Shown here piece by piece: positions 35,738 through 48,162 of a stretch of DNA of 64,000 nt (positions within the stretch are counted from its first letter, which is position 1; every line of letters starts with the position of its first letter). Position numbers and translations under genes: made by a program. The notes under the pieces are model-generated. The model searched no databases, was not told the origin of the DNA, and worked only from the letters and a program-made list of their open reading frames with translations. This stretch comes from Fomitopsis serialis (lineage: Eukaryota > Basidiomycota > Agaricomycetes > Polyporales > Fomitopsidaceae). The stretch covers positions 62,001 through 126,000 of the forward strand of contig NW_025955046.1 in NCBI RefSeq assembly GCF_022376445.1, written 5' to 3'.

Positions 35738-38121
35738 ATGGCGAGAATACGTGCTCAACCATTGCCCCCCGAGTTGGCATCCATGATAGTAGATCATCTA
35801 CACGACGACTGGGCAGCACTATTGGTCGTTGCTGCCGTCTGCAAAGGATGGCGTAGTCTTGTGCAAAAGTACCTTCCTCATGGGCGAGGCATGTGCGTCG
35901 AGCTACACACGCAGAGAGAGGTCGTACGTCTCTCAAGTATTGCTCGAAACCGCAAGTTGCTAGCCCGGGAGGTGCATATCCGAGGGGATGCCCATTCTGG
36001 CTCGCTGACGCATCTCGGGACCTTTGCTGCGATGCTTTCCGGCTATTTGCCTCGACTCGAAGATCTTCGCATGTCCAACGGTGTATTGAAGACTCGATCC
36101 ATAGACGCACCAAAGCTTCTCTCATGTTTATCCACGTTCACAACGATCCGCGGTCTGCACCTTGTCGATGTCGCACTTCCATCGACCACAATGTTTACCA
36201 ATGTGGTATCTGCCCTAACGCACCTGCGATACGTCACTTGCTACGGCGTCTCAGTGGACAGACAGGATAATCACGCCGCATTGCCCAATCCTACGCCTCC
36301 GTCAGAAGGGCGTGCTGGAGAAAAACCGTATCCACGTCGGGAACTTCGTTTGGATTGCCGAACCGACATGGAGGCCGCTCTGTCGTCTTTAGCAGCTGCA
36401 GGATTTACCCCTGAAGTTCATAAGATCACCGTCGATCTGAAAGGATCGCCGGCACGACTCGAGGCTTTGACCACGCAGCTCCACAGGCTTCATCAACTCG
36501 GTCACTTGTGCCTAACGAACAACTCATGGAAGGTGGAGGATGAACGGAAGTTGTTTCAGGGTCTATTCACATCGGCAGTCGTCCGACTAGACCTCATCCA
36601 TGTTACACTCCCATCGCCCACGTTTCTCGCTGGCGTACTGTGCGCTCTAGTCCAATTGCACACCGTTACCTGCCGCGACGTTCGTTTCGCGTCGACAACT
36701 TCACAGCAGAACAGCCACGGATCCCGCTCATCATCTCCGAGTCGCCAGGGCAAGCTGGAGAATTTGTTTAGGGTGCTGGATCTGCACGTCGCCTCTGGTA
36801 CTGGCCCAGGAGGCTTCGCACCAGCCAATCTTCCGCTGCCAGATTGTTGTAACGTCCGCTTGGTTGGATCGTTGCCAGTCCATCGCCTTGAGACACTCGC
36901 CGAGATGCTCTCCAAATACGGAGGTAGACATGGCAGCTCGCGCATATCCGATGCTGTATGGGGAGCTGGACGAGTCACGCCGATTGGAGGAGAGTTGAAC
37001 CCAATGACAGTGGACAGCCTGAGATGGGTGTCATTGATGCCTGCAATGGGAGCAATCCGCAATCTCCACCTCCACAACGTCGAGCTACCATCGAGCGGGA
37101 TGTTCGTCCGGATCATCCGAAATCTACCTCAACTGTGTGCCGTCAGTTCTGGCAGCATCTCGGTGGTGAGTAAACAATGTTACCATGTGCCGCCTGTAGC
37201 ACCAGAAGGTGTGATGGACCGGGTATCACCAGTCGGCCGCCACCCTACTCAGGCATGGTTCCTCGATCTGGATTGTCTTGACATGTACGACATCTTAGCG
37301 TGTGTCACGACGACGCCAAGTTGGAGTTTTAAGCAGCAACTCGTCTCCTTTGGACTCGGTATCCACGCTGCTCCCGTCTCCGGTTTTGGTGGCTTCCGAT
37401 ATCGGGACTACGCGATGTTTGTCGCGAACCTAGAGTCGATAACTCATCTGGGGTTCGTGATCTACGAGGACTTGCCCCTTGACCAGCTAGGTGAGCTTTG
37501 GGACTGGGAACATTGCAAAATACTGGAAGCACTCACGATTTGATTGCACTGATACAGCGGCGTACCTCTTCCTGGCGGTGTTTCACAGTAAACGGCTTCG
37601 CCGCCTAACCATCAGGGTTGCTCCTTGTGTTGACACGGCGTCCGACTTCACAGTCATGTACGGCATTCTCTACTCCGTGGCTCATGACGCCACCGGGAGT
37701 GCTGTGTTTCCCTACTACAGTGAATTCGCACCTGAGAGGTATGACCGGACCGGGTGGAATGTAAGTCACCTAACAGGTTGCTTCACCACACGGCTGAAGC
37801 GCTGACCGACGTACTTAGACTCGAGAGTCGGAGTGCTCGTGGACCTTGAATGTATCGGTATCGAAGGCGGACGACATGGCATCATCGGAAGAAGGACGGG
37901 GCCTCGAAGAAGTACTGGATATCGTCTTCCACGACACTGAACCCGAAACGTCACTCTGGAGCGAATCCCGAGAATCCACGTCTACGTTTAGGATACCGAC
38001 TTGGGTGGCGCGCGCGCCAGGGTTTTCGATGGATGCATGGATGGAGCGAGCCCGTCGGGAGTTGATTTTTTCCTTCGACAAGTATGCCTACTGCGGAACG
38101 GCTTGCCATCCGAAGCCGTAG
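35738..38121 (+). CDS. F-box-like protein 3 (HSGS-LGTFAAMLSG family)
   Basis: Long F-box-like/leucine-rich protein. The start MARIRAQPLPPELASMIVDH opens directly into the F-box-like helix, followed by DDWAALLVVAAVCKGWRSLV, QKYLPHGRG, the signature HSGSLTHLGTFAAMLSG, and several leucine-rich segments of the form FTTIRGLHLVDVALPSTT. It carries two LRR blocks, so it is longer than its relatives. A first intron after PLDQL (about 37490-37557) leads into AAYLFLAVFHSKRLRRLTI. A second, from about 37760, leads into TRESECSWTLNVSVSKADD and the C-terminal TFRIPTWVARAPGF. All frames agree, giving roughly 765 residues. It lies head to head with F-box gene 2, which suggests a local duplication. Function is inferred from the fold only. 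Confidence 0.8.
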
Positions 38122-38698
38122 ATGAATAGATTGAACAATTCTTTGAGGTTTCACCCCCTCTTCCGTCAGTGCATGATCCCTTGTCTGCCATAAAATCACA
38201 ATCATGAAGCCCTGCTGAGTCTCCGTTTGCTCAGGCACAGGCCTGACCACTCACCTGAGCTTGTCGAGGCAGTAGCAAGACTGTAGGAGACTAGGGAGTC
38301 CCCTGCCGTGAACCGATCATACGTGCGCGAGGTCACCTGTTGCTCAATGCGCAATTCCGGCCAACGGGCTCACCTCTCCGACCTGGGATGTCCGCAAGAC
38401 CGTCTATGGTCGCATGGATATCGGATGTTGGCCGTCTGTAGGAGTCCTTTACGGGCCCATCTGTGATTTGACAGATGGGAGGATGATGAGGATAGTAGGT
38501 CAGCGGTCACTCAGCCACCGGCCGCGGGCACATAGAACAGTTGGCCGGGTTGACGACCGGAGACTGCCACCGAGATACATGCACCACGTCCGAGTTTCAG
38601 TCCGGTGCTGTGATGTTACAGTCATCGTAGTACGTGTCCATGGCCAAGTTCTCCATGCAAACCTCGGTGCACCTATGTACACCACACTCAGACGTAGT
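38122..38698. other. Convergent intergenic region
   Basis: About 580 bp between two genes ending towards each other. No element recognised; plus-strand open frames that continue into the next gene are antisense shadows. Confidence 0.4.
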
Positions 38699-40430
38699 CT
38701 AAAGATACAACACACGCTTTCCGAGGGACCTGATACGCACCATCCGACCGAGGCCATCGGTATGTGGTTTCCATTTCGGCCAGAAAGTATGTGCCTCGGT
38801 GGTACATACCTCGGGGAGCTCCATCGCCGGGTACACCGTCAATTCGGCATACTCGACCGCGCTGTTGAAGAACTCGTCCAGGGGGGAGTGGCGCGCACGC
38901 GATCCGTGGAAGCCTGGCAGGTAACCGACGACGACACGCTCGCAACGGCGTCGCTCTGGTACTGGCTCCCGGAGAACGGGTGTGCCCATCGCCTGGTCGA
39001 GATCCCGCGTATTCCTAGCAAGGATGGTGAGCGTGCTGAGCCTGGGACAGATCAGGTCTACTCTTGCGTCGGCGTCGCGCTGGGTCGGGAAGGACAGCGT
39101 GTCCAAGACAACCGCAGAGTTCCATGCGCATACGACCAGCGTTTCCAACTCGCTCAGGCCGCCCAGCATGTCGCGCAACCCCGCAGCGGAGAAGGTGCAC
39201 ATAGCGTCGGGGTCGTAGTCCTCCATGATCCAGCACTCGCGCACTCCCAGGAATGGTACGATGGGCGGCCGGACCCAGCGCCGTTCGCGCTCGTTATATC
39301 GATGGTATCGCGATGTTCTATGGCCACCGCGAAGTCGCCTGACAGACCGCCAATAGCATCGGCCGCGATGACGGAGCAGAGGCTCTCCGTCGGCTCGAAC
39401 TTGATGGACATCCTCGTCCAGGCCCGCCCGGCGACGTACAGCTGCAGACCCGGACACGACGTCAGCTCGTCCTCCAGGAGCTCGCAGTGCTGGAAGAGGA
39501 CGGACGTGCCCTCGGCGAGCGATACGGACGCCATGAAGGTGCGGATGTCTTTGCGTAGCGTCGTGTCGATGGTGAGGCGACGCAGTTTTCGCAGGTTGAC
39601 ATACGGCGCGTCCGCGATCGGCCCGACGAACGTCATCATCGACAGCACGAGGTCCGTCAGCTCTGGACTCGACTGCAGGAACACCATTAAATCACTTTCA
39701 GGATTCAACACAAAGCCGCATACGCGGAGGTGGAGGTGAGTCAAGGAAGAGAGTCGGTTTTGGGGCACCCAGATCATGCCCGTGAGCGACAGGTACCGTA
39801 AACGTGGCGCGTGTCCCTGAAAGAGAGGCGTCTCGATCTTGCGGAGCACTAGTGCTCTCTCTTCTTGCAATGACAGGGACTCAAGGAGCGGAGCCGGAAA
39901 ATCGAAAGTCTCGTGGACGGGGTCGCAGAGAGGTCGGCAGTAGATGGAACGAAGTCGTGACGTGAGCTGAGGACCCATCTTGCGGAAGAAGCTTTCCAAG
40001 CCCCCTGCCTTTGCTCGGTTATCAACGACGAAGTTGAAGGGTAGATAGCGAGCGCGCTCGAGGAACATGAGTGCCGTCCTCTCGAAGCATCGCGACGGTC
40101 AATCCAGCCAGGACTAATGTCGGTCCACAGGGTGGGCGTGTTCAAGGCGACTGCGCGCCAGCGTTTGCATACTGAGGTAAGCGTAGCCTGGACGTGTCCA
40201 GCCATGGGGAACTCCCATGGTAAGGGATCTTGGCCTACAAATTCTGCACTGTAGCGTCTCGACAAGGAGAGTTTGAAAATCGCCTGGAGGAGCTCCGCTG
40301 GGAGCTTGTGAACTACCACAGCGCTGTCCGGGATCCCGTGTAACGTGTCCAGCCACGCTTCTGTGGTATTGTGTTTCTGCGAATGTATTTCGTCGTCCGT
40401 GAGCGCATGATAATGGTACAGGACGATTAG
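38699..40430 (-). pseudogene. F-box-like protein 4, frameshifted paralogue of protein 1
   Basis: Clear relative of the gene at 405-2309. It opens with DDEIHSQKHNTTEAWL and HKLPAELLQAIFKLSLSRR, then CKRWRAVALNTPTLWTDISPGW. The frame then slips by one missing base near 40085 before FERTALMFLERARYLP, and again near 39300 before ERRWVRPPIVPFLGVRECW. It ends with the shared TEAHTFWPKWKPHT. Between the slips the protein is well conserved. Upstream minus-strand exons probably exist (40.5-40.7 kb) but no joint I tried keeps frame. Either a young pseudogene or an intact gene with two consensus errors; both indels are one-base losses. Confidence 0.7.
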
Positions 40431-41633
40431 CTCACCTGGTGCACCTGCTAAATTAATCAGCTTGCCAGGAGAAGTAGACTGACTTGCGTCGACTTACGTG
40501 AATTCAATGTTGTTACGGACCGTAGAGCCCGCCGTACTAGCGATCTATTCGTACAGCGCATCATGCGTAAGCGACAAGAATTCCAAAGGCAGTATGATAC
40601 TCACCGAGGTCCAAGGGGTACGTGGGGGTTGTTGCATGTTGAGAAGCATTGTCGCGTTTCTGGCAGTGGACCGTGATGAGGGATGTGAGAGATAAGGAGG
40701 AGACGAAGAAGTTGACGGGATATATCCTTACGTGTCCCATGGAGACCTTATGTTGTGATCGCGCGGGAGACACAAGGATGCTCCCTATTCCGGACTACTA
40801 GTAATCTCAAGCCATAACGCGTAGCCTGGATCGACCTTGTTATACACTTCATGGCGTGTTCGTTGGAGAGATACAAGACGCACCATGTTGAAATGAAATG
40901 CTAGTTACCACGTTCATAGCGGCAGTGCTGGCCAGACTGTTGCGTGCTTGTCGGGAACATCGTTCCCAGAGTTTCGGACTCTGTTAGATAGTGTGGTCAC
41001 TGGTATCCGCAGAGGTTCGTATCTTCTTTACCCGGCAGTAGTAAGTTAAAGGGTAGTTCCGCTTTTGGACGGCGCTTCCGCTTCGGAAACGTTGAACGGA
41101 TTTGGCAAGTGTCGTTCTGGTCCCGTCAGTTCTGGTAAGCACTGGTGCTGCACGCTCGAAACGGTTGACTCGCTTGCAGAATACAATTTTATGAAACTGC
41201 ACGGATAGCCTGTTAGTGAAGTGACACGGTACCGTTGCAGTACCGTCGTCTTCGACAGCTGAGACTCTGAGTTCGCGAAGTCACATGCTTGTCCAGGCCG
41301 CGCGCCTATCCTTATGTTGCTGCTTGCGACCGTTCCATATTACAGAACTTGCCACCATTACACGGATGCATGATCAGGCCCAGGTAAGTATGCACACTAC
41401 AGTCGTTTGTCTTAAACTCACGCGTGTCAACTCCGTCTAGCACTGACGTCCCAAATTCGAGCGTTATCATCGCACCTTTCAGCAGTCGAAACTGCGGAAT
41501 TAACGCATAGGAACGGAGCCCCGACGTGCTCCCTTTCTAGCTTGCTGTAGTCAGGTGCGGCTCTCTGCCGTAGCGAGATTTGGGTCTATATTGACTAGAC
41601 AAGTACAGTGCGCAAGGTGTCCGGAACCAAATC
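40431..41633. other. 1.2 kb without an assignable gene
   Basis: The left part probably holds 5' exons of the minus-strand F-box gene. The right part, 40.8-41.6 kb, has only short frames and no recognised element. Confidence 0.35.
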
Positions 41634-43025
41634 ATGGCCCCTTCGCAGAGGGTTCTCCGGCCCCGAGCGACCCAGCCGGCTTCGGAGGCACCTGTCCAGG
41701 CAAGTCAGCATTCAGGTCATTCTTTTCATATGACTACAGTACGTCGACGTGTAGCCCAAGGCCAAGCGAATCAAGCGCGTGCGAACGGCGCGGTCTGCGG
41801 ATCCGGAGCAGAGCGATGCAGCGGCGTACTCATTGAAGCTCCCACTTGAGCTGATCCTACTCATCCTCAAACAGGTCGACTCTCCCCGCACGCTTGCTGA
41901 TGCAAGTCGTGTGTGTCGCACTCTTCAGCTCGAAGCCGAGCGTCTCTTGTATCGAGAAGTATACGTGGGGCGCGTTCCGCACGTTCGCGGTCTGCACCGG
42001 GCTCTTACGAAGGCCTCCAGACGGGCATCCCTCGTCAACGTATTCAAGGTTAACGACAATGGGCGCATGACTCCCGTGATTCCGCTGGTGATCGAGATAC
42101 TCCTCATGCTCACAAAGCTCGAGCACTTGGAGCTCAACCTTCTTGCAAACCACGAGAGGCCCGCGATCTTTACCACCGTACTTCGTGCGCTTGCACAGTG
42201 CACGTTCAAACTCAAGTCGTTCGAAGGCTGGGTCACCTATGATGGTGACTTTGTTCACTTCCTCCGACGGCAGACCGCCTTGGAATCACTGTACATACAA
42301 GGTCTCAGCACACCTGCCTGGAAGATACCACAAGATGCCCTCCCATGCCTCAAATACGTGCAGACGTATCAAGAGCTCTTTGCGCACAGCATCTGCGCCC
42401 CTCACGCAATTACGCATCTCGATCTCACTCTTTATGGATGGGATGAGCGGGATCTCAACGAGTTTCTTCGAGTGGTACGGCACCAGCTGATCAGCCTCAA
42501 GTGCAAACGATCGTCCTTAGAGGTCCGAACTCCCGTTTGGTCCCTGTTGTCGAATACGATCAATTGCGGGCTCATGCCAAATTTGAGGTATCTCGAGGTA
42601 GAAGACGGCAATGATGCCAGCGTATGCACCCACTTCCCATGCCACCGCATTTATTTCGTTTTTACTAATGCTCTCCACAGTTCCTGCCGTGCTCAGATAA
42701 TGGTCTCATGCAGACGGGTAGGGACAACGTTGCGCTGGAGACGTTCGTTTGGTCTGCGGTGTATAACGACCGCATGTATCTCTTACAAGACGATGACAAC
42801 AACGCCGCCGCTACCAGCTGCAATCGGCTGGCTTCTGTCCGTCCCTGGGCGAAGAAGATTCTGAAGACTTTCAGCTCTTTGCGCCGTTTCTTCTATGTCG
42901 AGCTAGAGAGGGAAAATAGCAGCCTACAGACGAACTTCGTGAGGTTGTTCACGTTAACGCCTGATGATAGGCTTGTGGAGGAAAGGAAAGGGCCGAGGGA
43001 CTTACCTATTTGGAGTGATATCTAA
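41634..43025 (+). CDS. F-box-like protein 5
   Basis: F-box-like protein of a different subgroup. The domain reads LKLPLELILLILKQVDSPRTLADASRVCRTLQ, a typical LPxEL start with a conserved valine-cysteine pair, followed by LYREVYVG and leucine-rich segments such as LMLTKLEHLELNLL. The frame before the domain lacks an ATG. An ATG at 41634 (MAPSQRVLRPRATQ) connects if a 37-nt intron starting gtacgtcgac near 41740 is removed; this is short and uncertain. A second intron, starting gtatgcaccc near 42622 and ending in cacag, joins GNDAS to FLPCSDNGLMQTG and keeps frame to the stop at 43025. About 440 residues, with no lesion in the domain. Targets unknown. Confidence 0.65.
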
Positions 43026-43315
43026 AAACATTATGGACTCGGGTGCTCCGTGGGCTTTGTGTCTATGAAAATTGAACGGAAACTCGTCCTGATCAAGCTC
43101 GTACATCGTACAGGTCAAGGTATGTAAGTGACCACGAAGACAGTGGGCGCTTACTTGATAGAGTCTCGGCAATCACCGGCGGCTGATCAGCTGAGTGTTG
43201 TGCCGAATATGGCTCAGGTGTTGCCTTTCTTGGAAACACAATTTTCGCCATTTTCGCCATCGCCTTCCACTTCAGCTTGCTTGGGTTCAACTTGCGCCCT
43301 CCACCTTTCGACGCT

Positions 43316-43948
43316 ATGACTGCTCCAAAACAGGAACCACAGGAAGCGGTTCTCCCGCCATCAAAGCCTGCACACAAGCGTCCCGTCGCGAGCGAGAAAG
43401 CCCGCAAGGACGCACTCAAAACCATTACGGCTATCCGACGTGTCTCCGCTTGGCAAATACACCGCTGGCCGCTAGAAAAGCGGATTGTCGACGAGCGCAC
43501 GCGGGTGCATCTACCACGCACATACCTCGGGAAGGACGGCATCGACGTCCGAGTAGTTCGCGCCGGACAGGATCTAAACCAATTTGTTCATCGTTATTAC
43601 TCAGAGGAGCTCGGGAAGGAAGCAGGCAAGGAGAACGAAGAGGGGAAGAACTGGGTCAACTTCGTGACACCAGACAGCGTATTGAAGAGAAGGTATGTTA
43701 TATTCCGTGTTTCGGAGCATTGGCATGGTGTCGGACGATCTGTGGTTACTGTTTGTGTGTGCCGTCATTGCAGACATGAATACCTAGGACCGGATCCTCG
43801 AGTAGCGGGATACCGGTGCGACGTCGCTGGAGATATGCACATCAAGTGGTGGGATGCGTTCCTGCAGGATCAGTGGATGAACAAGCAGAAGTGGACTTTC
43901 GATGTGAGGATGGAGGAGGATGGGAGATGGGTGGAGATAGACGACTGA
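43316..43948 (+). CDS. Hypothetical protein
   Basis: I do not recognise the family. The ATG at 43316 opens TAPKQEPQEAVLPPSKPAHK, a lysine-rich disordered start. Then comes an ordered part with AIRRVSAWQIHRWPLEKRI and GIDVRVVRAGQDLNQFVHRYY, a charged GKEAGKENEEGKNW linker, and after an intron (about 43692-43774) HEYLGPDPRVAGYRCDVAG with IKWWDAFLQDQWMNKQKW. The intron joint keeps frame, which supports a real gene of about 180 residues. It stands alone between an F-box-like gene and the BCS1-like gene, both in the same direction. Confidence 0.55.
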   Translation: MTAPKQEPQEAVLPPSKPAHKRPVASEKARKDALKTITAIRRVSAWQIHRWPLEKRIVDERTRVHLPRTYLGKDGIDVRVVRAGQDLNQFVHRYYSEELGKEAGKENEEGKNWVNFVTPDSVLKRRYVIFRVSEHWHGVGRSVVTVCVCRHCRHEYLGPDPRVAGYRCDVAGDMHIKWWDAFLQDQWMNKQKWTFDVRMEEDGRWVEIDD

Positions 43949-44960
43949 AGTAGGTTTCATTTTTGCTCTCATCCGATGGTGTTCAATGTTTATCTCTGAC
44001 GAGACTGTGCTTCGATTGTACAGGACAAATTGTCTGAAGTACGAAGTCCGGCTGCAGTAGGGCACTCAGTAGGTGGCTGGCGGTGGAATGTAACAACGCT
44101 GAAAACTTTCTCCAGACCAGTGTTGCGCGTCTGGAATGTCTGTTGGGATACGATGTTTGATTCAGGCCGTCGGGCCTTGTTCATAGTTCAACGTTCAACG
44201 TTCAACGTCGGAAACGTCGTATGAAGCTGTAGTAGTACCTCACGGGCTTCCCTCGGGCTTTCCTGATCGAGTATGTATGTACAGCATACAGCGCCGAGCG
44301 ACAACTTTAAATTGTCCCTTCATTTCATGTTCGAAGCCAGCTGCGCCCTCGTCTCAGCTCCGGACGCACCGGACCGCAAAGATTACAGGATTCTGAATTT
44401 CCAGTCATGGCACGCTGATCACTCGATTCACAGCAAAGGAACGAGAAGTCTTTTCACACGCGCGACGGCTGTTCGGGGAGTCACATCCAGGCTGCCGCCA
44501 CCCGGCGGTAGCTCTGCCATGCAAATGACTCGCAATAATGCATCGCAGGCATGGACTCAGAAGAAAACGTTTTCTACCCCACTAGGCGAGTCACAATTTC
44601 GACTCTTCCATCGGCAGGCTAATGATACCGACGCTTGCCGACAGTAAGAAAGGCGGAGTTGTCCAATGAGCCGCACTGCATGCCCACCTCATGCACCGCA
44701 GGGTTGTCCGTTGGCACTCCGCAGTGCACCATACCGAGTCATTCGCGACAAATCCGCGCCGCGGCACGGAAACTCAACATGATTGTGTTCGCGTGCGCCA
44801 CTTGTGAAAGGCGATACGTCCTGGCATATAAAGAAGGGCATGTACGCCTGTTGTGCTGCAAGCAAGACAGGCCTCTCCGCCCGTTGCGCACTCCCTTCTC
44901 CAGACTCGTCTGTCGCACTTCCCCGACTTTAAATCCTTTGTACCAAGCTACACCACGACC
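43949..44960. other. Intergenic; promoter of the BCS1-like gene
   Basis: About 1 kb, no gene seen. A TATA box tataaa lies at 44827-44832. Confidence 0.4.
44827..44832 (+). promoter_or_regulatory. TATA box upstream of the BCS1-like gene
   Basis: tataaa about 130 bp before the start codon at 44961, compatible with a core promoter plus a short leader. Confidence 0.35.
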
Positions 44961-46831
44961 ATGAACGCCACTAACGCAACAGCTTCCGTTGCGTCAAGCA
45001 CTTCTACGCCCCTTCCGGGGGACTTCCACTCTCTCGTGTCAACACTGTTCTCGATCTCTGCGCTGGCGGACTGGTTCAACTCTTCGTTGTCGGTGGGGCG
45101 CTCGAGACGTGCCGCCGCCACCTGTCTACTTGGTGGGAGCGACTAACGCAAGCACTCTGGATCACCGCGACATTCGACGCCAATGACGAAAGCTACAGTG
45201 AGTGCTGCCCTCTGATCATGCTCCACCCGATGATGACGCGGACTATGCTCATCAGGATGGATGCTCTACTGGCTCTCCCGCAACCCAATCTGGAACGAAG
45301 CACGAACGATCGCAGTCTCAACACGCTCGTTCGGGCTGGATGCGGATGAGGATGAGGATAGCAGCTCTTCACTGGGCCAGGTCTCTTATCTTCCGTCACT
45401 CGAGAGCACGTACAACATCTGGTACAGGGGCCACTACGTGACCGTCTCGAGGGAAGAGAGGTCGGAGAATCAGTGGTCTAGCAAGGAGACTTTGCGGATA
45501 CAGTGAGTCGACAACAACAACGAGCAGCGTTGTCAGAACGACATATTGATCAATGCGTGTAGGATACTCTCGCGGAACCGAGCCATACTTCAGAGCATAC
45601 TCGACGAGGCACGCGAAGCGTTCAAAGCTGCCCAGACGAAACTCATCTCGATTCACGCCGCAGACATGTATGTTTTAATGCGGATATTTGTATCTGACCA
45701 GGAAGACTGATAGTGCGGCCGCGATTGCAGACATGGAGACTGGAACTTCATGGCATCACGCCCTAAGCGACCTCTCAGCTCGATCATCCTCGATCCGGGA
45801 ATCAAGGAGCTGCTCCTCAATGACGCACGCGATTTCCTCGGCAGCCGCAGATGGTATTCTGACAGGGGAATCCCCTTCCGTCGCGGCTACCTCCTCGTAC
45901 GTCTATAGCTGGACCCGTATGACGTACCGTTCACTAACACGTCGACCACCAGTACGGTGCGCCCGGTTCGGGGAAGACGTCCATGATCCAGAGCATCGCA
46001 GGAGAGCTCGGGCTGAACGTCTACATCGTGACGCTCAGTCGGATCGGGTTGGACGACAGCGCGCTGAACGAACTCATCTCGAACATGCCCCGCCGCTGCA
46101 TCGCACTCATGGAGGACATCGACGCGGCGTTCACCGCAGGAATCAAGCGCGACCTCCCGCTGGACATCAAGCGACCGGGGGAGGACGGCGACGCCGAGGA
46201 CGCGCCAAAGAGCCCGCGCGAGCAAGCACAGGCGCAGGGAATGGACACCGGCTCTCGCATCACCCTTTCGGGCCTCCTCAACGCGCTGGACGGTATCGGT
46301 GCGCAGGAGGGCCGTATCCTGTTTGCGACGACGAACAACTACAAGGCCCTGGATCCTGCGCTCTGCCGTCCAGGGCGGATGGACCTCCACATTGAGTTCA
46401 GGCTAGCAAGTCGATACCAGGCGGAGAACCTCTACAAGTGCTTCTACATGCCCTCTGGCGCGGACGAGCCCGAGGTGGTTAAGGTCGACGAAGGCTACGA
46501 CTCGAGACGGAGCAGCGTGGGCAGCGATGAAGCCGACGATGAGAAGACCTCAGAACTCGAACCGCTCCTCTCATCTCCGCCTACACCCTCGCCGCCGTAT
46601 TCCCCATCGCTGTCAAAGCCTATCAACTCCCTGATACCAAGTCATCTCCTTCCGCGTAGAGAAGTGCTCGCGCTCGCAGCACGTTTTGCAGACGCGATCC
46701 CTGAACGGGAGTTATCGATGGCGAGCCTCCAGGGATACCTCATGACGTACAAAAGTCGACCGCGCGAGGCAGTCGATGAGGTATCACAGTGGATCGAGAA
46801 TGAAAGACGGGCGAGGAGAGAGCGAAGCTAG
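44961..46831 (+). CDS. BCS1-like AAA ATPase
   Basis: AAA-type chaperone related to mitochondrial Bcs1, which in yeast inserts the Rieske protein into complex III. Basidiomycetes have many such paralogues whose roles are largely unknown. The N-terminal part has the hydrophobic FVVGGALETCRRHLSTWWER segment, then WMLYWLSRNP, RPKRPLSSIILDPGIKELLL and [20 protein letters not shown]. Walker A is GAPGSGKTS, Walker B CIALMEDIDAAF, and sensor-1 ILFATTNNYKALDPALCRPG with RMD. A low-complexity serine/proline segment precedes the C-terminal helices. Introns were checked at RILSRN, DWNFMASRP and YGAPGS and keep frame. Near 45072, between SISALADW and QLFVVGG, one G seems to be missing. The dead copy at 11-12 kb is a relative. 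Confidence 0.88.
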
Positions 46832-47118
46832 AATGGACTGCATCATACCCGTTGTAATGAAGATTTAACACTGTAGCATACCCGTTGTACACGACGACAT
46901 GAATGATCTTCACGCTGAATGTCTTCTGAGATGCCGAATCTTTCTCTTGTCCGAGTGAGAAGGCGACTCATCTGCCATAGACACCTACTAATTAAGGACT
47001 CGGAATGAGGCGGTGTATCAAAGCATGTACATGTTGCCATTTTGGGTAAGTGAGTTACTTGCTTTCCACGTTGCCACCGCGCGCGGGTCTGACTCTGCTT
47101 CAGCCACCTCCTCCAGTC

Positions 47119-47566
47119 ATGTCGGCGAACTTGAAGGACAGCCTGCTCGACCTGTTCGAAGGCAAGATAGTGAGTCAAACTGTTTGTGATATTCAAGCTG
47201 ATCTTGATGCAACATCCTTCCACAGGATTTCGAGGGGCAGAAACTCGCTGAGGACATCACCAAGTTCACCTTGATTGCAGCGGCGGTAAGTGGTTCGGTT
47301 CGATCCATTCTCGCCGTGAAGCTTGCAGCCTCATATCCTACTCTCAGGTGTTTGCGTTCATAGTTGGAGCTCTCTTCCAGTCTCTGCGCGTCACTCTCGG
47401 TATCTTCGGGGTCGCCTCGGTCGTTCTCTGCCTAGTATGTCCATCATAAACTTGATCCGTAGGGGCACACTCACAAGTCAAGCAGATTGTCTTACCTCCA
47501 TGGCCCATGTACAATCGACACCCTGTACAATGGCTTCCAACGAAAGAGTCGGAACCTTCGTCATAA
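47119..47566 (+). CDS. SPC1: Signal peptidase complex subunit 1 (SPC1/SPC12)
   Basis: Small membrane subunit of the ER signal peptidase complex, which tunes substrate choice at the translocon. Four exons in frame: MSANLKDSLLDLFEGKI, DFEGQKLAEDITKFTLIAAA, VFAFIVGALFQSLRVTLGIF with GVASVVLCL, and IVLPPWPMYNRHPVQWLP ending at a TAA at 47566. The cytosolic DFEGQKLAE motif, two membrane helices and the PPWPxxNxxPxxWL tail are the family's hallmarks. Length, about 85 residues, is normal. It is intact and housekeeping. Confidence 0.93.
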
Positions 47567-47730
47567 TGCATGGTATCGGTTCGCCTTGTCGGGTATAGAT
47601 GTGTGCAGTGTAGGCTGTAGGTCGTCGTCCCCTCGCACTTGCTGAAAAGGCCCACCCCAGCAGCGAAAGGGCCGGACTACACTTCTATGCGCCGGCCGTT
47701 CTCAGCACTGCCGTTCATCGCGCTCGTGCT

Positions 47731-48042
47731 ATGGGAGACATGGATCTACTCCCCCGAAGACTCGAGGCGCGTAAGAAGGAGCACAAGAAGGAACCGCCTA
47801 AAAAGGCCGCTCCTGCGAAACCGAAGCCCGCAAAGAAGAAACACAACATCAACTGGAAGGAGATCGGCAGCACCGCCGCTACCGTCGCCGGAGAGGGCAA
47901 ATTCTTCCTGCACTTACCTCGCGAGGATCCGGAGCTCTTCGCACGTCTGCTCGATCACGATGAGGAGTTGATGGCAAGAGAGGATCTGGTGGAGCTCTTG
48001 AGACGTGGTGGTGGTGGTATGGTTCTAGACCGCCTAGACTAG
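47731..48042 (+). CDS. Small lysine-rich hypothetical protein
   Basis: Not recognised. From MGDMDLLPRRLEARKKEHKK it has a lysine-, proline- and alanine-rich stretch (PPKKAAPAKPKPAKKKHN), then an acidic ordered part, FFLHLPREDPELFARLLDHD followed by a glycine run and a stop at 48042. The same frame stays open upstream (HFYAPAVLSTAVHRARA), so the true start or an earlier exon may lie around 47640. It could be nuclear or part of a larger protein. The frame's length and composition suggest coding, but no family supports it. Confidence 0.5.
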   Translation: MGDMDLLPRRLEARKKEHKKEPPKKAAPAKPKPAKKKHNINWKEIGSTAATVAGEGKFFLHLPREDPELFARLLDHDEELMAREDLVELLRRGGGGMVLDRLD

Positions 48043-48162
48043 AGCGTCTTAGGGCTAGGATGACGTTTCGTGGAGTCAGCTTTGTCTAGCCTCTTGAACA
48101 AATGGCGGTATGTTCCGCCCAATTCGCGTTTCTTGAGACTGAGTGACTTCAGAACACGTTCA

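Noticed and set aside
38414..39739. 441-codon plus-strand open frame
   Set aside because: It lies antisense to the F-box-like gene on the minus strand, whose conserved motifs explain the openness of the frame.
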